Below, piece by piece: positions 47,755 through 56,251 of a stretch of 57,321 nucleotides of DNA (the first letter of the stretch is position 1; each line of letters begins with the position of its first letter). Position numbers and translations under genes: made by a program. The notes under the pieces were generated by a model. The model searched no databases. It saw nothing but the letters and a program-made list of their open reading frames with translations, and was not told the DNA's origin. Origin of the DNA: Pseudomonadota bacterium. Lineage in GTDB: Bacteria; Pseudomonadota; Alphaproteobacteria; Rhodobacterales; Rhodobacteraceae. The stretch lies in the NCBI GenBank assembly GCA_020161615.1, contig JAIUPD010000018.1:1-57321 (forward strand), written 5' to 3'.

Positions 47755-48950
47755 TTCACGGCCCTCATTCTGGTGTCCTGGCTCAGGTCGTTCTTCCACG
47801 CGCCGACGGCGCGCTCGGCGGCTTCCATCAGCGTATTGGCGCGGATCAGCGGCAGGCCGGATTCAGCGAGGATCTTCTGCCCCGCCTCGACATTGGTTCC
47901 GGCCAGTCGCACGATCACCGGCACATCCACCTGCACCTCGCGCAGGGCCTGGATCACGCCCTCGGCCACCCAGTCGCAGCGGTTGATGCCGGCGAAGATA
48001 TTGACCAGCACCGCCTGCACGTTGCTGTCCGACATCACCAGCCGAAAGGCCTTGGCCACCCGCTCGGGCGTGGCGCCGCCGCCGATATCCAGGAAGTTCG
48101 CGGGCTCGCCACCCGCCAGCTTGATCGTGTCCATGGTCGCCATGGCCAGACCCGCACCATTGACGATGCAGCCGATATTGCCGTCGAGGCCGACATAGCT
48201 GAGCCCCCGGTCGGCGGCGCGGCTTTCGCGCGGGTCTTCCTGGCTCTTGTCGCGCAGCTCGCTGATCTGGGGATGGCGGAAGAGCGCGTTGTCGTCGAAG
48301 GTCATCTTGGCATCGAGCGCCAGGATCCGGTTGTCGCCCGTCACCACCAGCGGGTTGATCTCGACCATGGTCGCGTCATAGTCGCGGAAGGCGCGGTAGC
48401 AGCCCTGCAGCGTGCGCACCATCCGCTGGGTCAGCGCCGGGTCGATCCCCAGCTTGAAGGCGATCTGACGGCACTGGAAATCCTGAAGGCCGACCGCGGG
48501 CTCGACCGTGGCCCTGACGATGCTGTCGGGCTTCTGGGCCGAGATTTCCTCGATCTCCATCCCGCCCTCGGCCGAGGCCACGATCATCACCCGTTGCGAG
48601 GTGCGGTCCAGCACCAGCCCCAGATAGATCTCGCGCTCGATCGGTACGGCGCCCTCGACATAGACGCGGTAGATGCCCTTGCCCTCGGGCCCGGTCTGAT
48701 GGGTGACCAGCTTGCGGCCGAAGAGCGCCTCGCAGGTCTTCTGGATCTCCTGATCCGAGGAGCAGACCTTCACGCCCCCCGCCTTGCCGCGTCCACCCGC
48801 GTGGACCTGCGCCTTCACCACCCAGCGCTCGCCGCCGATCTCGCGGGCGCGATAGGCCGCCTGTTCGGGGCTATAGGCCAGCGCCCCCGGGGGAATGTCC
48901 ACGCCGAAACTGGCGAGGATTTCCTTGGCCTGATATTCATGGATGTCCAT
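47751..48950 (-). CDS. mtkA: Malate-CoA ligase beta subunit (malate thiokinase)
   Basis: The 399-residue protein has the ATP-grasp domain of SucC-type subunits ([46 protein letters not shown]) and a C-terminal domain with [18 protein letters not shown] and [16 protein letters not shown]. Together with mtkB it ligates CoA to malate at the cost of ATP. Linked sgaA, hprA, ppc and mcl separate it from the citric-acid-cycle sucCD pair. It follows sgaA by 27 bp. Confidence 0.92.
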   Translation of the reverse strand: MDIHEYQAKEILASFGVDIPPGALAYSPEQAAYRAREIGGERWVVKAQVHAGGRGKAGGVKVCSSDQEIQKTCEALFGRKLVTHQTGPEGKGIYRVYVEGAVPIEREIYLGLVLDRTSQRVMIVASAEGGMEIEEISAQKPDSIVRATVEPAVGLQDFQCRQIAFKLGIDPALTQRMVRTLQGCYRAFRDYDATMVEINPLVVTGDNRILALDAKMTFDDNALFRHPQISELRDKSQEDPRESRAADRGLSYVGLDGNIGCIVNGAGLAMATMDTIKLAGGEPANFLDIGGGATPERVAKAFRLVMSDSNVQAVLVNIFAGINRCDWVAEGVIQALREVQVDVPVIVRLAGTNVEAGQKILAESGLPLIRANTLMEAAERAVGAWKNDLSQDTRMRAVK

Positions 48951-48977
48951 TCGTCTCTCCTCCTCGAACGGGCGTGC

Positions 48978-50225
48978 TTATTCGGCGGCCAGGGCACCGG
49001 CGAAATGCCGGTCCAGCACGGCATCGACGGCTTTCTGGTCGAACTCCCCGCCCAGATCGCGGATCGCTTGGCCGAAGCGGGTCACGATATCGGTGATGGC
49101 AGCGGGGCTCAGCAGGTTCAGGATGCCGATCCGCACCTGCACCGGGGAGGAAAGCGTCGGCCAGATGCCGAAATCCTGCGCCCGGCAGTTCTGCACCAGC
49201 TCCATCTCACGCCCGGCCAGCGCTTGCGGCAGGTTCAGCACCACCAGCGAGGTCATGGTGGAGGTGACCTCGCAGCCCATGGCCTGCACGGCCTCGCGCA
49301 GCGCCGCCTCGTGGTGGGCATAGGCGCGGGCGCGGTTGCCGAGACCCTGTTGCAGCGTGATGCGCAAAGCCTCGTGGAAGGCGGCAACGGCATAGGCGGA
49401 ATGGGTGCGGTGATAGGTCCCCTTCTCGACATCCTTGCCGTCGAGGATTCCCCAATGCCGCGCCTCCAGCACCGGGTTGTGCACGAAGGTCCGGGTGCCG
49501 GTCTTGCGCAATTCGGCGATGTAGCGGTCGGTGAACGAGACGGGCGCATAGGTCAGCGGCAGGCAGCAGATGCCCTTCTGCGGACACGAGGCCCAGCCAT
49601 GGACGCCCGGGTATTCGTCGATGCGGAAGTCGGCGACACCCAGGGACGAGACGGCATCGACCAGCCCCATGACCCCGTACCGCACGCAAGCATCCGAGAA
49701 GCCGCGCAGGTCGTTGATCCGGCCCGATCCGGTCTCCCAATGCGCCATCACCGCCCATTTCGGCTTGTGCCTGGCCAGCGCCGCCTGAGCGATCTCGGCG
49801 GTGACGGACTGGCCATGCGGCACGTCGATCACGGTGACCGAGGCGGGCTTGGGGTCGAAGGGCGCGGCGGCCAGTTCCTCGGCGGTGGCGACCTTCATCC
49901 GCACGGTCAGCCCGTCGATGCCCGAGAAAGTGCCGTTGTTGAAGACGACCACGCTGTCGCCCGGCATCACCGCGCTGAACATCACATCGAGCCCGCTCCA
50001 GCCGGTGCCGGCGACGCCGAAGGTGTGCACGTTCTTCGTGCCCCAGACCTGCCGCAGCATCTGCTTGGCCTCGACCATGCCGCGCAGCACGTCGGCGTGC
50101 ATGTGGTCGGCGATGCCGGCCCCGGCATAGGCGGCCAGCACCCGGGCGTCGGTGTTCCCCGGTCCCGGACCTGCGGCGAGGGTGGCGGGGATGTGCAGCG
50201 GCGGGAAGATCGTGGTCGCGGTCAT
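48978..50225 (-). CDS. sgaA: Serine-glyoxylate aminotransferase
   Basis: The 415-residue class V aminotransferase has GPGNTDARVLAAYAGAGIADHMH at the start, GVAGTGWSGLDVMFSAVMPGD, and SCPQKGICCLPL near 200 containing the PLP lysine. It transfers the amino group of serine to glyoxylate, giving hydroxypyruvate and glycine, and so recycles the glyoxylate made by malyl-CoA lyase. It is the first gene of the serine-cycle operon. The intergenic dyad at 50251-50277 lies 26-52 bp upstream of its start. Confidence 0.93.
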   Translation of the reverse strand: MTATTIFPPLHIPATLAAGPGPGNTDARVLAAYAGAGIADHMHADVLRGMVEAKQMLRQVWGTKNVHTFGVAGTGWSGLDVMFSAVMPGDSVVVFNNGTFSGIDGLTVRMKVATAEELAAAPFDPKPASVTVIDVPHGQSVTAEIAQAALARHKPKWAVMAHWETGSGRINDLRGFSDACVRYGVMGLVDAVSSLGVADFRIDEYPGVHGWASCPQKGICCLPLTYAPVSFTDRYIAELRKTGTRTFVHNPVLEARHWGILDGKDVEKGTYHRTHSAYAVAAFHEALRITLQQGLGNRARAYAHHEAALREAVQAMGCEVTSTMTSLVVLNLPQALAGREMELVQNCRAQDFGIWPTLSSPVQVRIGILNLLSPAAITDIVTRFGQAIRDLGGEFDQKAVDAVLDRHFAGALAAE

Positions 50226-50250
50226 GGTGCCTCCGGGAATTGCTCAGATC

Positions 50251-50277
50251 ATTCCCTTAAGGAAATAAAATTTCTTG
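50251..50277. promoter_or_regulatory. AT-rich dyad in the sgaA / response-regulator divergent promoter
   Basis: ATTCCCTTAAGGAAAT and the overlapping element GGAAATAAAATTTCTTG (50261-50277) are near-palindromic. The second shares 15 of 17 bases with an element upstream of mcl. TTGCTG with an 18-bp spacer and TATCCT could form a promoter toward the regulator gene. Confidence 0.5.
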
Positions 50278-50423
50278 CTGAGGCTGAAAACACCGGTCTA
50301 TCCTGCAAACGGGCAGCTAAAGGAACGGGGGAAAACCTACCCGTTCGGGTAAGTATTCCGGCGTATACCGAAACATCCCCCGCCCGAATGGGTAGTTTCT
50401 TAGAAATCAGGGAGGATTTTCAA

Positions 50424-51059
50424 ATGCTTGTTCAAAAGGGACCGCAGATCGACATCATGCTGGCGGATGGCAATCCGCTGGTCCTGTCCGCCATGTCCGA
50501 GGCGTTCGAGCGCCATCCCCGATTCTCGCTGGTCGCCACCAGCGCCACGGCCGAGGGGTTTCTGGGCACGGTGATGCGGGTCCCGGTGAAGATCGGGGTG
50601 ATCGACTGGAACCTGCCGGTTCTGGGCGGCGAGAAGCTGGTCGAGGTGCTGCGCGCGCAGGAAAACGCGCCCCGGCTGGTGGTCTATGGCCGCGACGGCA
50701 GCGACGTACCGCGCAAGGCGATGGCGGCGGGGGCGGCGGCCTTTGCCCCTCGCTCCGCCCCGATCGAAACGCTGATCCAGACCTGCCTCGACGTGGCGGC
50801 GGGGAAGATGGTGTTTCCCTTCCTGGACGTGCGGCAGCTGCGTGACGATCCGATCGCCAGCCTGTCGCGCAAGGAACGCGGCCTGCTGGAGGCGCTGGCA
50901 ACCGGCCTCACCAACCGCGAGCTGGCCACGCGGCAGGGGATTTCGACCAACACGGTCAAGTTCCATCTGTCCAACATCTTCGACAAATTGTCGGTGAAGA
51001 ACCGCGCCCAGGCCATCGCGTATTTTTATTCCGCCCGCAGCCGGTCGGACGATGGATGA
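50424..51059 (+). CDS. LuxR/NarL-type response regulator with atypical receiver domain
   Basis: The 211-residue protein has a receiver-like domain (about 8-125) and a LuxR helix-turn-helix (about 145-205, LSRKERGLLEALATGLTNRELATRQGISTNTVKFHLSNIFDKL). The phospho-acceptor position is Asp61, but only one acidic residue (Asp15) stands where a pair is usual. Ser/Thr is replaced near 88, and the conserved Lys site reads Pro-Arg near 109. Control by phosphorylation is therefore doubtful. No kinase gene is near. ATG 50424 has GGGAGGA eight bases upstream. It sits between the two serine-cycle operons and may regulate both. Confidence 0.85.
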   Translation: MLVQKGPQIDIMLADGNPLVLSAMSEAFERHPRFSLVATSATAEGFLGTVMRVPVKIGVIDWNLPVLGGEKLVEVLRAQENAPRLVVYGRDGSDVPRKAMAAGAAAFAPRSAPIETLIQTCLDVAAGKMVFPFLDVRQLRDDPIASLSRKERGLLEALATGLTNRELATRQGISTNTVKFHLSNIFDKLSVKNRAQAIAYFYSARSRSDDG

Positions 51060-51081
51060 GGCATGAATCTATCACCTGTTG

Positions 51082-51098
51082 GGAAATTAATTTTCTTG
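51082..51098 (+). promoter_or_regulatory. Promoter element upstream of mcl, like that at sgaA
   Basis: GGAAATTAATTTTCTTG lies 70-86 bp before mcl and matches the sgaA-side element GGAAATAAAATTTCTTG at 15 of 17 positions. The end runs into TTGACA, a good -35 box, so part of the match may simply be promoter sequence. Confidence 0.5.
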
Positions 51099-51167
51099 AC
51101 AGGCAAATATTTTTCGCAAATCCCAAAAGGACGTCCCCCCTGAGTCGTCAACGAAAGGATCTTGCGC

Positions 51168-52145
51168 ATGTCGTTCCATCTGGTCGAACAAGCCCCCGCC
51201 CGCCTCAACCGCTCGGAGCTCGCCGTGCCCGGGTCGCAACCGCAAATGTTTGAAAAGGCCGCGCAATCCGAGGTGGATGTGATCTTCCTCGACCTCGAGG
51301 ACGCGGTCGCCCCCGATAAGAAGGCACAGGCACGCAAGAACATCATCAAGGCCCTGAACGAGATCGACTGGGGCACGAAAACCATGTCGATCCGCATCAA
51401 CGGGCTGGACACGCATTACATGTACCGCGACGTGGTGGATGTGGTCGAACAGGCCGGCGAGCGGCTGGATCTGATCATGGTGCCGAAGGTCGGGACCGCG
51501 GCCGATGTCTATGCCGTCGACATGCTGGTCACCCAGATCGAGGATGCGAAGGGCTACAAGAAGCGCATCGGCTTCGAGCATATCATCGAGACCGCGCTCG
51601 GCATGCAGAACGTGTCCGAGATCGCCGCCGCCTCGAAACGTAACGAGAGCCTGCATTTCGGCGTCGCCGATTACGCCGCCTCGACCCGCGCGCGGACCAC
51701 GATCATCGGCGGCGTGAACCCCGATTATTCGGTGCTGACCGACCCCCTGGCGGACGGCAGTCGCGCCACCCATTGGGGCGATATGTGGCATTACGCGCTG
51801 GCCCGCATGGTCGTCGCCGCCCGTGCCAACGGGCTCCGTCCGATTGACGGCCCGTTCGGCGATTTCCAGGACCCCGAGGGCTATCGCGCCGCCGCCAAAC
51901 GCGCCGCGGTGCTGGGCTGCGAGGGGAAATGGGCGATCCATCCCAGCCAGATCGCGCTCGCCAACGAGGTGATGAGTCCGTCCGAGGCCGAGGTGACCAA
52001 GGCGCAGCGCATCCTCGCCGCCATGGCCGAGGCCGAAGCCGCGGGCAAGGGAGCGGTGTCGCTGGACGGGCGGCTGATCGACTATGCCTCGATCCGGCAG
52101 GCCGAGGTACTGGTGGAGAAAGCCCGCCAGATCGCCGGTGCGTGA
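51168..52145 (+). CDS. mcl: L-malyl-CoA lyase (HpcH/HpaI aldolase family)
   Basis: The 325-residue protein matches alphaproteobacterial malyl-CoA/beta-methylmalyl-CoA lyases: FLDLEDAVAPDKKAQAR (metal-binding acids near 45), SIRINGLDTHYMYRDVVD, IMVPKVGTAADVYAVD and GKWAIHPSQIALANEVMSPSE. It splits malyl-CoA into acetyl-CoA and glyoxylate, closing the serine cycle. ATG 51168 has AAAGGA upstream. Its stop overlaps the start of gckA by eight bases. Confidence 0.92.
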   Translation: MSFHLVEQAPARLNRSELAVPGSQPQMFEKAAQSEVDVIFLDLEDAVAPDKKAQARKNIIKALNEIDWGTKTMSIRINGLDTHYMYRDVVDVVEQAGERLDLIMVPKVGTAADVYAVDMLVTQIEDAKGYKKRIGFEHIIETALGMQNVSEIAAASKRNESLHFGVADYAASTRARTTIIGGVNPDYSVLTDPLADGSRATHWGDMWHYALARMVVAARANGLRPIDGPFGDFQDPEGYRAAAKRAAVLGCEGKWAIHPSQIALANEVMSPSEAEVTKAQRILAAMAEAEAAGKGAVSLDGRLIDYASIRQAEVLVEKARQIAGA

Positions 52146-53409
52146 CCGCATCGCCGCGCTGAAGGAGGCGGCGCGCGCCGGGTTCGAGGCGGCCGTACGC
52201 CGCGCCGATCCCGGCCGCGCGCTGGCCCGTTGCCTGGCGCAGCAGGGCCTGCCCCGGCCGGGACCGGGCGGGCGGTTCCTGGTGGTCGCGGTGGGCAAGG
52301 CCGCCCCCGCGATGACCCGCGCCCTGTTGCCGCAGCTGACCGGCGCGGTCGAGGCGATCTGCGTCACCCAGGCCGGCAACGCGGAGGAGGCCGGCACCGC
52401 CCGCGTCTTCCGCGCCGGTCATCCGGTGCCCGACCAGACAGGCGCGGAGGCCGCGCAGGCGGTGATCGCGCTGCTGGAGGGGGCGGGGCCGGACGACCGC
52501 GTGATCGCCCTCATCTCGGGCGGGGGGTCCGCCCTGCTACCCGCCCCACCGCCGGGGATTTCCCTGGCCGACAAGCAGGCCCTGAACGCGGCGCTTCTGG
52601 CCAGCGGGCTGGACATCGTGACGATGAATCTGGTCCGCCAGCAGGTCTCGCAGCTGAAGGGCGGCGGTTTTCTGCGGCTGGCGTCCCCGGCGCCGGTCAC
52701 CGCCTTCATCCTCTCGGACGTGGTGGGCGACGATCTGCGGGCGATCGCCAGCGGCCCGACCGTCGCCCCCCTTGGCAGCCGGGCCGAGGCGCAGGCGATC
52801 CTGCAAGGCGCGGGCCTCTGGGACGCGCTGCCCGCCCCGATCCGCAGGCATCTGCAAGCGCCAGAGGACCGCACCCCCCTGCCCCCGGCCGACAACCATC
52901 TGATCGGCGGCAATGCCCAGAGCGTCGAGGCCGCCGCCCGGAGTCTCGCCCGGGACTTTCCGGTCATCGCCGACGCCCTGCCCCTGACCGGCGACGTGAC
53001 CGAGGCCGCCGCGCGGATTTTCTCCGCGTTGCAACAACATCGCGGGCACGAGGGGCCGCTGGCGCTGGTCTGGGGCGGCGAGACGACGGTGCGGCTGACC
53101 GGCCACGGGCTGGGCGGCCGCAATCAGGAACTGGCGTTGCGGGTCGCGGCGCTGGCCGATGCCCGCCCGCTGGCGCGGCCCTGGGTGTTCCTCTCGGGCG
53201 GGACCGACGGTCGGGACGGGCCGACCGAGGCCGCGGGGGCGATCACCGACCAGAACTCCCTGCCCCGCCTGCGCAGGGTCGGTGCCGACCCTGAGGCGCT
53301 GCTGGCCAACAACGACAGTCACCGGGCGCTGGCCCTCTCGCGCGACCTGCTGCTGACCGGGGCGACAGGGACCAATGTGGCCGATGTGCAGATCCTGCTT
53401 CTGGGCTAA
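52138..53409 (+). CDS. gckA: Glycerate 2-kinase (MOFRL/DUF4147 family)
   Basis: The 423-residue protein has the glycerate 2-kinase pattern: FLVVAVGKAAPAM near 45, ALISGGGSALLPAP near 125, GLDIVTMNLVRQQVSQLKGGGFL and the C-terminal MOFRL domain (VWGGETTVRLTGHGLGGRNQELAL; FLSGGTDGRDGPTEAAG). It phosphorylates D-glycerate to 2-phosphoglycerate, which goes by enolase to PEP for Ppc. Start is GTG 52138 inside the end of mcl. The gene converges on the haemoglobin gene and overlaps its end by four bases. Confidence 0.92.
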   Translation: MRDRIAALKEAARAGFEAAVRRADPGRALARCLAQQGLPRPGPGGRFLVVAVGKAAPAMTRALLPQLTGAVEAICVTQAGNAEEAGTARVFRAGHPVPDQTGAEAAQAVIALLEGAGPDDRVIALISGGGSALLPAPPPGISLADKQALNAALLASGLDIVTMNLVRQQVSQLKGGGFLRLASPAPVTAFILSDVVGDDLRAIASGPTVAPLGSRAEAQAILQGAGLWDALPAPIRRHLQAPEDRTPLPPADNHLIGGNAQSVEAAARSLARDFPVIADALPLTGDVTEAAARIFSALQQHRGHEGPLALVWGGETTVRLTGHGLGGRNQELALRVAALADARPLARPWVFLSGGTDGRDGPTEAAGAITDQNSLPRLRRVGADPEALLANNDSHRALALSRDLLLTGATGTNVADVQILLLG

Positions 53410-53810
53410 CCCTCGCCCACCCGCCAGTCGGGCAGATCGTTGACCAGCACATGCGCTGCCCGCCTCAGGGTCGCGCGCAGCCTTTCGACCACTTCCCCCT
53501 CCATCCCGCAATCGCGCAGCGCCGCGTCGAAGGTGGCGAGCCAGAGTTCGGCATCCGCGGTGCGGATCGGGATATGCGCGTGGATCTCGCGCAGGTTCAT
53601 ATGGCCGTGCCGCTCGCGGTAATAGGCCCGGCCGCCCAGGAAGCCGCAGAGGAATTCGAACTGGGCCTGCCGCGTGTGCGACAGGCCATGCCCGCGAAAA
53701 TGCAGGCGGTGCAGGGAATGGACCGCAGGGTCCGCCTCCATCCGGTCGTAGAACCGGGTGACGAGGCGGTGCAAGGCCTCCTCGCCCCCCAAGGCATCGA
53801 GCGGGGTCAC
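53406..53810 (-). CDS. Group II truncated haemoglobin, coupled to tdm
   Basis: This 134-residue globin shows the TrHb2 landmarks: Tyr at B10 in TRFYDRME (about 21), a proximal His in NLREIHAHIPI (about 77) and Trp G8 in ELWLATF (about 90). GTG 53810 overlaps the tdm stop by four bases (GTGA), so it is read from the same transcript. Such globins bind oxygen or act on nitric oxide or peroxide. Coupling to TMAO demethylase suggests a role around that reaction or the oxygen-dependent Dmm step, which is inference. Confidence 0.88.
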   Translation of the reverse strand: MTPLDALGGEEALHRLVTRFYDRMEADPAVHSLHRLHFRGHGLSHTRQAQFEFLCGFLGGRAYYRERHGHMNLREIHAHIPIRTADAELWLATFDAALRDCGMEGEVVERLRATLRRAAHVLVNDLPDWRVGEG

Positions 53811-56176
53811 GACCGCGGACGGGTCTTCTGCGGATCGTAATGCGCGAAGGGCACGACGCGCGCAGGCAGGCGCTTCTGCTGACCGTCGAGCTTGCCGATC
53901 TCGACCTCCGTCCCCTCGGCGGCATGCGCAACGTCGAGCCGCGCCAGCGCGATGTTCTTGCCCAGCAGCGGCGAGCGCATGGAGGACGTGACCTCGCCGA
54001 TCTGCGCCCGGCCGATATGCACGCAATCTCCATGACCGACCGCGACATTGCTGTCGATGTCGAGGCCGACGAGCTTCCGCGCCGGATGCTCCTTGCGGCG
54101 GATCAGCGCGTCGCGGCCAATGAAATCGTCGGGCTTGGTCTTCAGCGGAACGGTGAAGCCGATCCCGGCCTCGAACGGATCGGTCTGGTCGCTGAAATCG
54201 TAACCGGCGAAGATGAGGCCCGCCTCGATACGCAGCATGTCCAGCGCCTCCAGCCCCATCGGCGTCAGGCCGTGCGGCTGTCCGGCCTCCCAGACGGCAT
54301 CGAAGACCGCGCCCGCGTGTTTGGGATGGCAGAAGATCTCGTAGCCCAGCTCACCGGTGTAGCCGGTGCGCGAGACGACGACCGGGATCCCCTCGGCATC
54401 GCCGATCCGGGCGGGCGTGAAGCGGAACCAGTCCAGCACCTCGAACCGGGGCTGATGCGGCGCGGTCCAGATCACCTTTTTCAGGATCTCGCGGCTTTCC
54501 GGCCCCTGCACGGCGATGTTGTGCTGCATGTCGGTCGAGGCGCGGATCAGCACCTTCAGCCCGAGTTCCGCCGCCTTCTCGCGCAGCCATTCGCCGCCGT
54601 AATCCGACCCGCCGATCCAGCGGAAATTGTCCTTGCCCAGCCGGAAGACGGTGCCGTCGTCGATCATGCCGCCATGCAGGTAACACATCGCGGTATAGAC
54701 CACGCCGCCGACCGGCAGGGTCTTCATGTTGCGGGTGAAGACATATTGGCACAGCGCCTCGCTGTCCGGCCCGGTGATCTCGAACTTCCTGAGCGCGCTC
54801 AGGTCCATCACCACCGCTTTCTGGCGGCAGGCGTGGTATTCCTCGATCGCGCCGGCGGTCGCCATGTGGCTGGCCAGCCAATAGCCGTTGTATTCGACGA
54901 AGTTCTGGGTGAACCGGGCGAAGCTTTCGTGAAAGCCTGTCTGCTTGGTCATTTTCGGCTCCGAATCGGGCGTCGGGCGATAGGCGATGGCCCGCTGAAA
55001 GGTTTCCTTGCCGCTGTAGGTGCGGACATGGATGTCGGTCGGGTTCCAGCCGTTGGCCGGCGAGGTATCGTCCGGGCAGGCGGAACTGACGCAGACCAGA
55101 TCGGTCAGCGCCCTGAGCAGGACGTAATCGCCGGGCCGCGACCAGGGCTCGTCCGAATACATGACGCCATGCGCGTCGAGCCCGGTGTTGAAGAAGAAGT
55201 TGATCGCCATCCAGCCGCGCCGCGCCGTGACCCCATGCGGGGCGAGCGCGGCGTTGAAATTGTCCGAGCAGTTGATGTGCCCGGGATAGCCGATGTCGTC
55301 GTAATACTTCGCCGAACAGGCCAGCGCAAAAGCGTCATGGCGCCCGCAGGTGTCCTGCACCACCTCGACCAGCGGCAGCATGTCGTGGTCGTAGTATTTC
55401 GCGTGCAGACCCGGCATCGGATAGGCGTGTTCCATCAGCGTGCGCGTGGTCGTCACGTCCAGCGCATGGACCACGCCCTTGTCGAGCTTGCGCGCGGCGA
55501 AACACTGGAAATCCGTGCATTGCCGGCCGTCGACGTCGAGGATCTGGATGTAATCGCCCGCCTTGACGAAATAGGCCTCGGCCGTGCTGGAATGCACCCG
55601 AATGTCGCTGACCGGCTCCGCCAAGGGATCGGGCAGCTCGAAGCGCGGCGCCTGTTTGATGACCGCGCGGCGCACCATCACGGTGAGGGGCGTGGCGGTA
55701 TCCTGCGTCTCGAAATCCATGATCCCGCCCGGCGCGGCGATGATCGCCACACCCTCGCGAGTGGCGGTGAAGCTCTCCGCGGTGCCGGCGGGGGTCTGGC
55801 TGTCAAAGAGCGTGATCGCCCGCGCCTGCGCCAGCTCGATGCCTCGTGCCTGTAGCCCCAGCCGGAGGCTGCGCAGCGAGGGATCGCCGCTCGTCACCAG
55901 CGCCATCAACCCCTTGGGCGCGGCGGTGGCGGGAACGCCCAGGATCCCCGGATCGCTGGCGCCCTTCGGATCGGCGCAGACGATCTCGCAGGGCTGGCCG
56001 CCCTCGGTGTTCTGCACCTCCAGCCGGTCGCCCGCTTCCAGGCGGATCAGGATCGCGCCCGAGCCCTCGACGACATAGCGCTCGGTCCCGGGCGGCATCG
56101 AGAAGACGCGCGGCTGAATGAGGCCACTGGGCCGCGGCGGGCCCGCCTTCACCGAGGGGTATTTGTCGTCCAGCAT
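53807..56176 (-). CDS. tdm: Trimethylamine N-oxide demethylase Tdm (DUF1989 + folate-binding domain)
   Basis: The 789-residue protein has a degenerate first module (about 20-170), a DUF1989 domain (about 185-380) with candidate metal ligands in GRQCTDFQCF (Cys220), DTCGRHD (Cys277) and SSACPDD (Cys367), and a C-terminal GcvT-like tetrahydrofolate domain (about 400-789). This is the architecture of Tdm from Methylocella and roseobacters. It splits TMAO into dimethylamine and formaldehyde, the latter passed to the folate domain. ATG 56176 has AAAGGG upstream. It follows folD by 75 bp containing a large palindrome. Confidence 0.92.
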   Translation of the reverse strand: MLDDKYPSVKAGPPRPSGLIQPRVFSMPPGTERYVVEGSGAILIRLEAGDRLEVQNTEGGQPCEIVCADPKGASDPGILGVPATAAPKGLMALVTSGDPSLRSLRLGLQARGIELAQARAITLFDSQTPAGTAESFTATREGVAIIAAPGGIMDFETQDTATPLTVMVRRAVIKQAPRFELPDPLAEPVSDIRVHSSTAEAYFVKAGDYIQILDVDGRQCTDFQCFAARKLDKGVVHALDVTTTRTLMEHAYPMPGLHAKYYDHDMLPLVEVVQDTCGRHDAFALACSAKYYDDIGYPGHINCSDNFNAALAPHGVTARRGWMAINFFFNTGLDAHGVMYSDEPWSRPGDYVLLRALTDLVCVSSACPDDTSPANGWNPTDIHVRTYSGKETFQRAIAYRPTPDSEPKMTKQTGFHESFARFTQNFVEYNGYWLASHMATAGAIEEYHACRQKAVVMDLSALRKFEITGPDSEALCQYVFTRNMKTLPVGGVVYTAMCYLHGGMIDDGTVFRLGKDNFRWIGGSDYGGEWLREKAAELGLKVLIRASTDMQHNIAVQGPESREILKKVIWTAPHQPRFEVLDWFRFTPARIGDAEGIPVVVSRTGYTGELGYEIFCHPKHAGAVFDAVWEAGQPHGLTPMGLEALDMLRIEAGLIFAGYDFSDQTDPFEAGIGFTVPLKTKPDDFIGRDALIRRKEHPARKLVGLDIDSNVAVGHGDCVHIGRAQIGEVTSSMRSPLLGKNIALARLDVAHAAEGTEVEIGKLDGQQKRLPARVVPFAHYDPQKTRPRS

Positions 56177-56213
56177 GGGATCACCCTTTCGCTTTCGGTT
56201 CTCTGGGGCGGTG

Positions 56214-56243
56214 CGTAGGATGGGCAATATTGCCCATCCTACG
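56214..56243. repeat. 30-bp perfect palindrome between folD and tdm
   Basis: Each half is CGTAGGATGGGCAAT and its exact complement with no spacer. It could form a strong RNA hairpin or DNA cruciform. It has the look of short dispersed palindromes in GC-rich proteobacteria, and may reduce read-through from fhs-folD into tdm. It ends nine bases before the folD stop. Confidence 0.8.
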
Positions 56244-56251
56244 GCGTCGGC

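Noticed and set aside
46864-48950. Succinyl-CoA synthetase sucCD of the citric acid cycle
   Set aside because: The pair is embedded among sgaA, hprA, ppc and glyA, without sucA, sucB or mdh, so malate thiokinase fits better.
48273-50423. Upstream extension of the response-regulator frame by over 700 codons
   Set aside because: It is antisense to sgaA and mtkA; the receiver domain and a good ribosome site place the true start at 50424.
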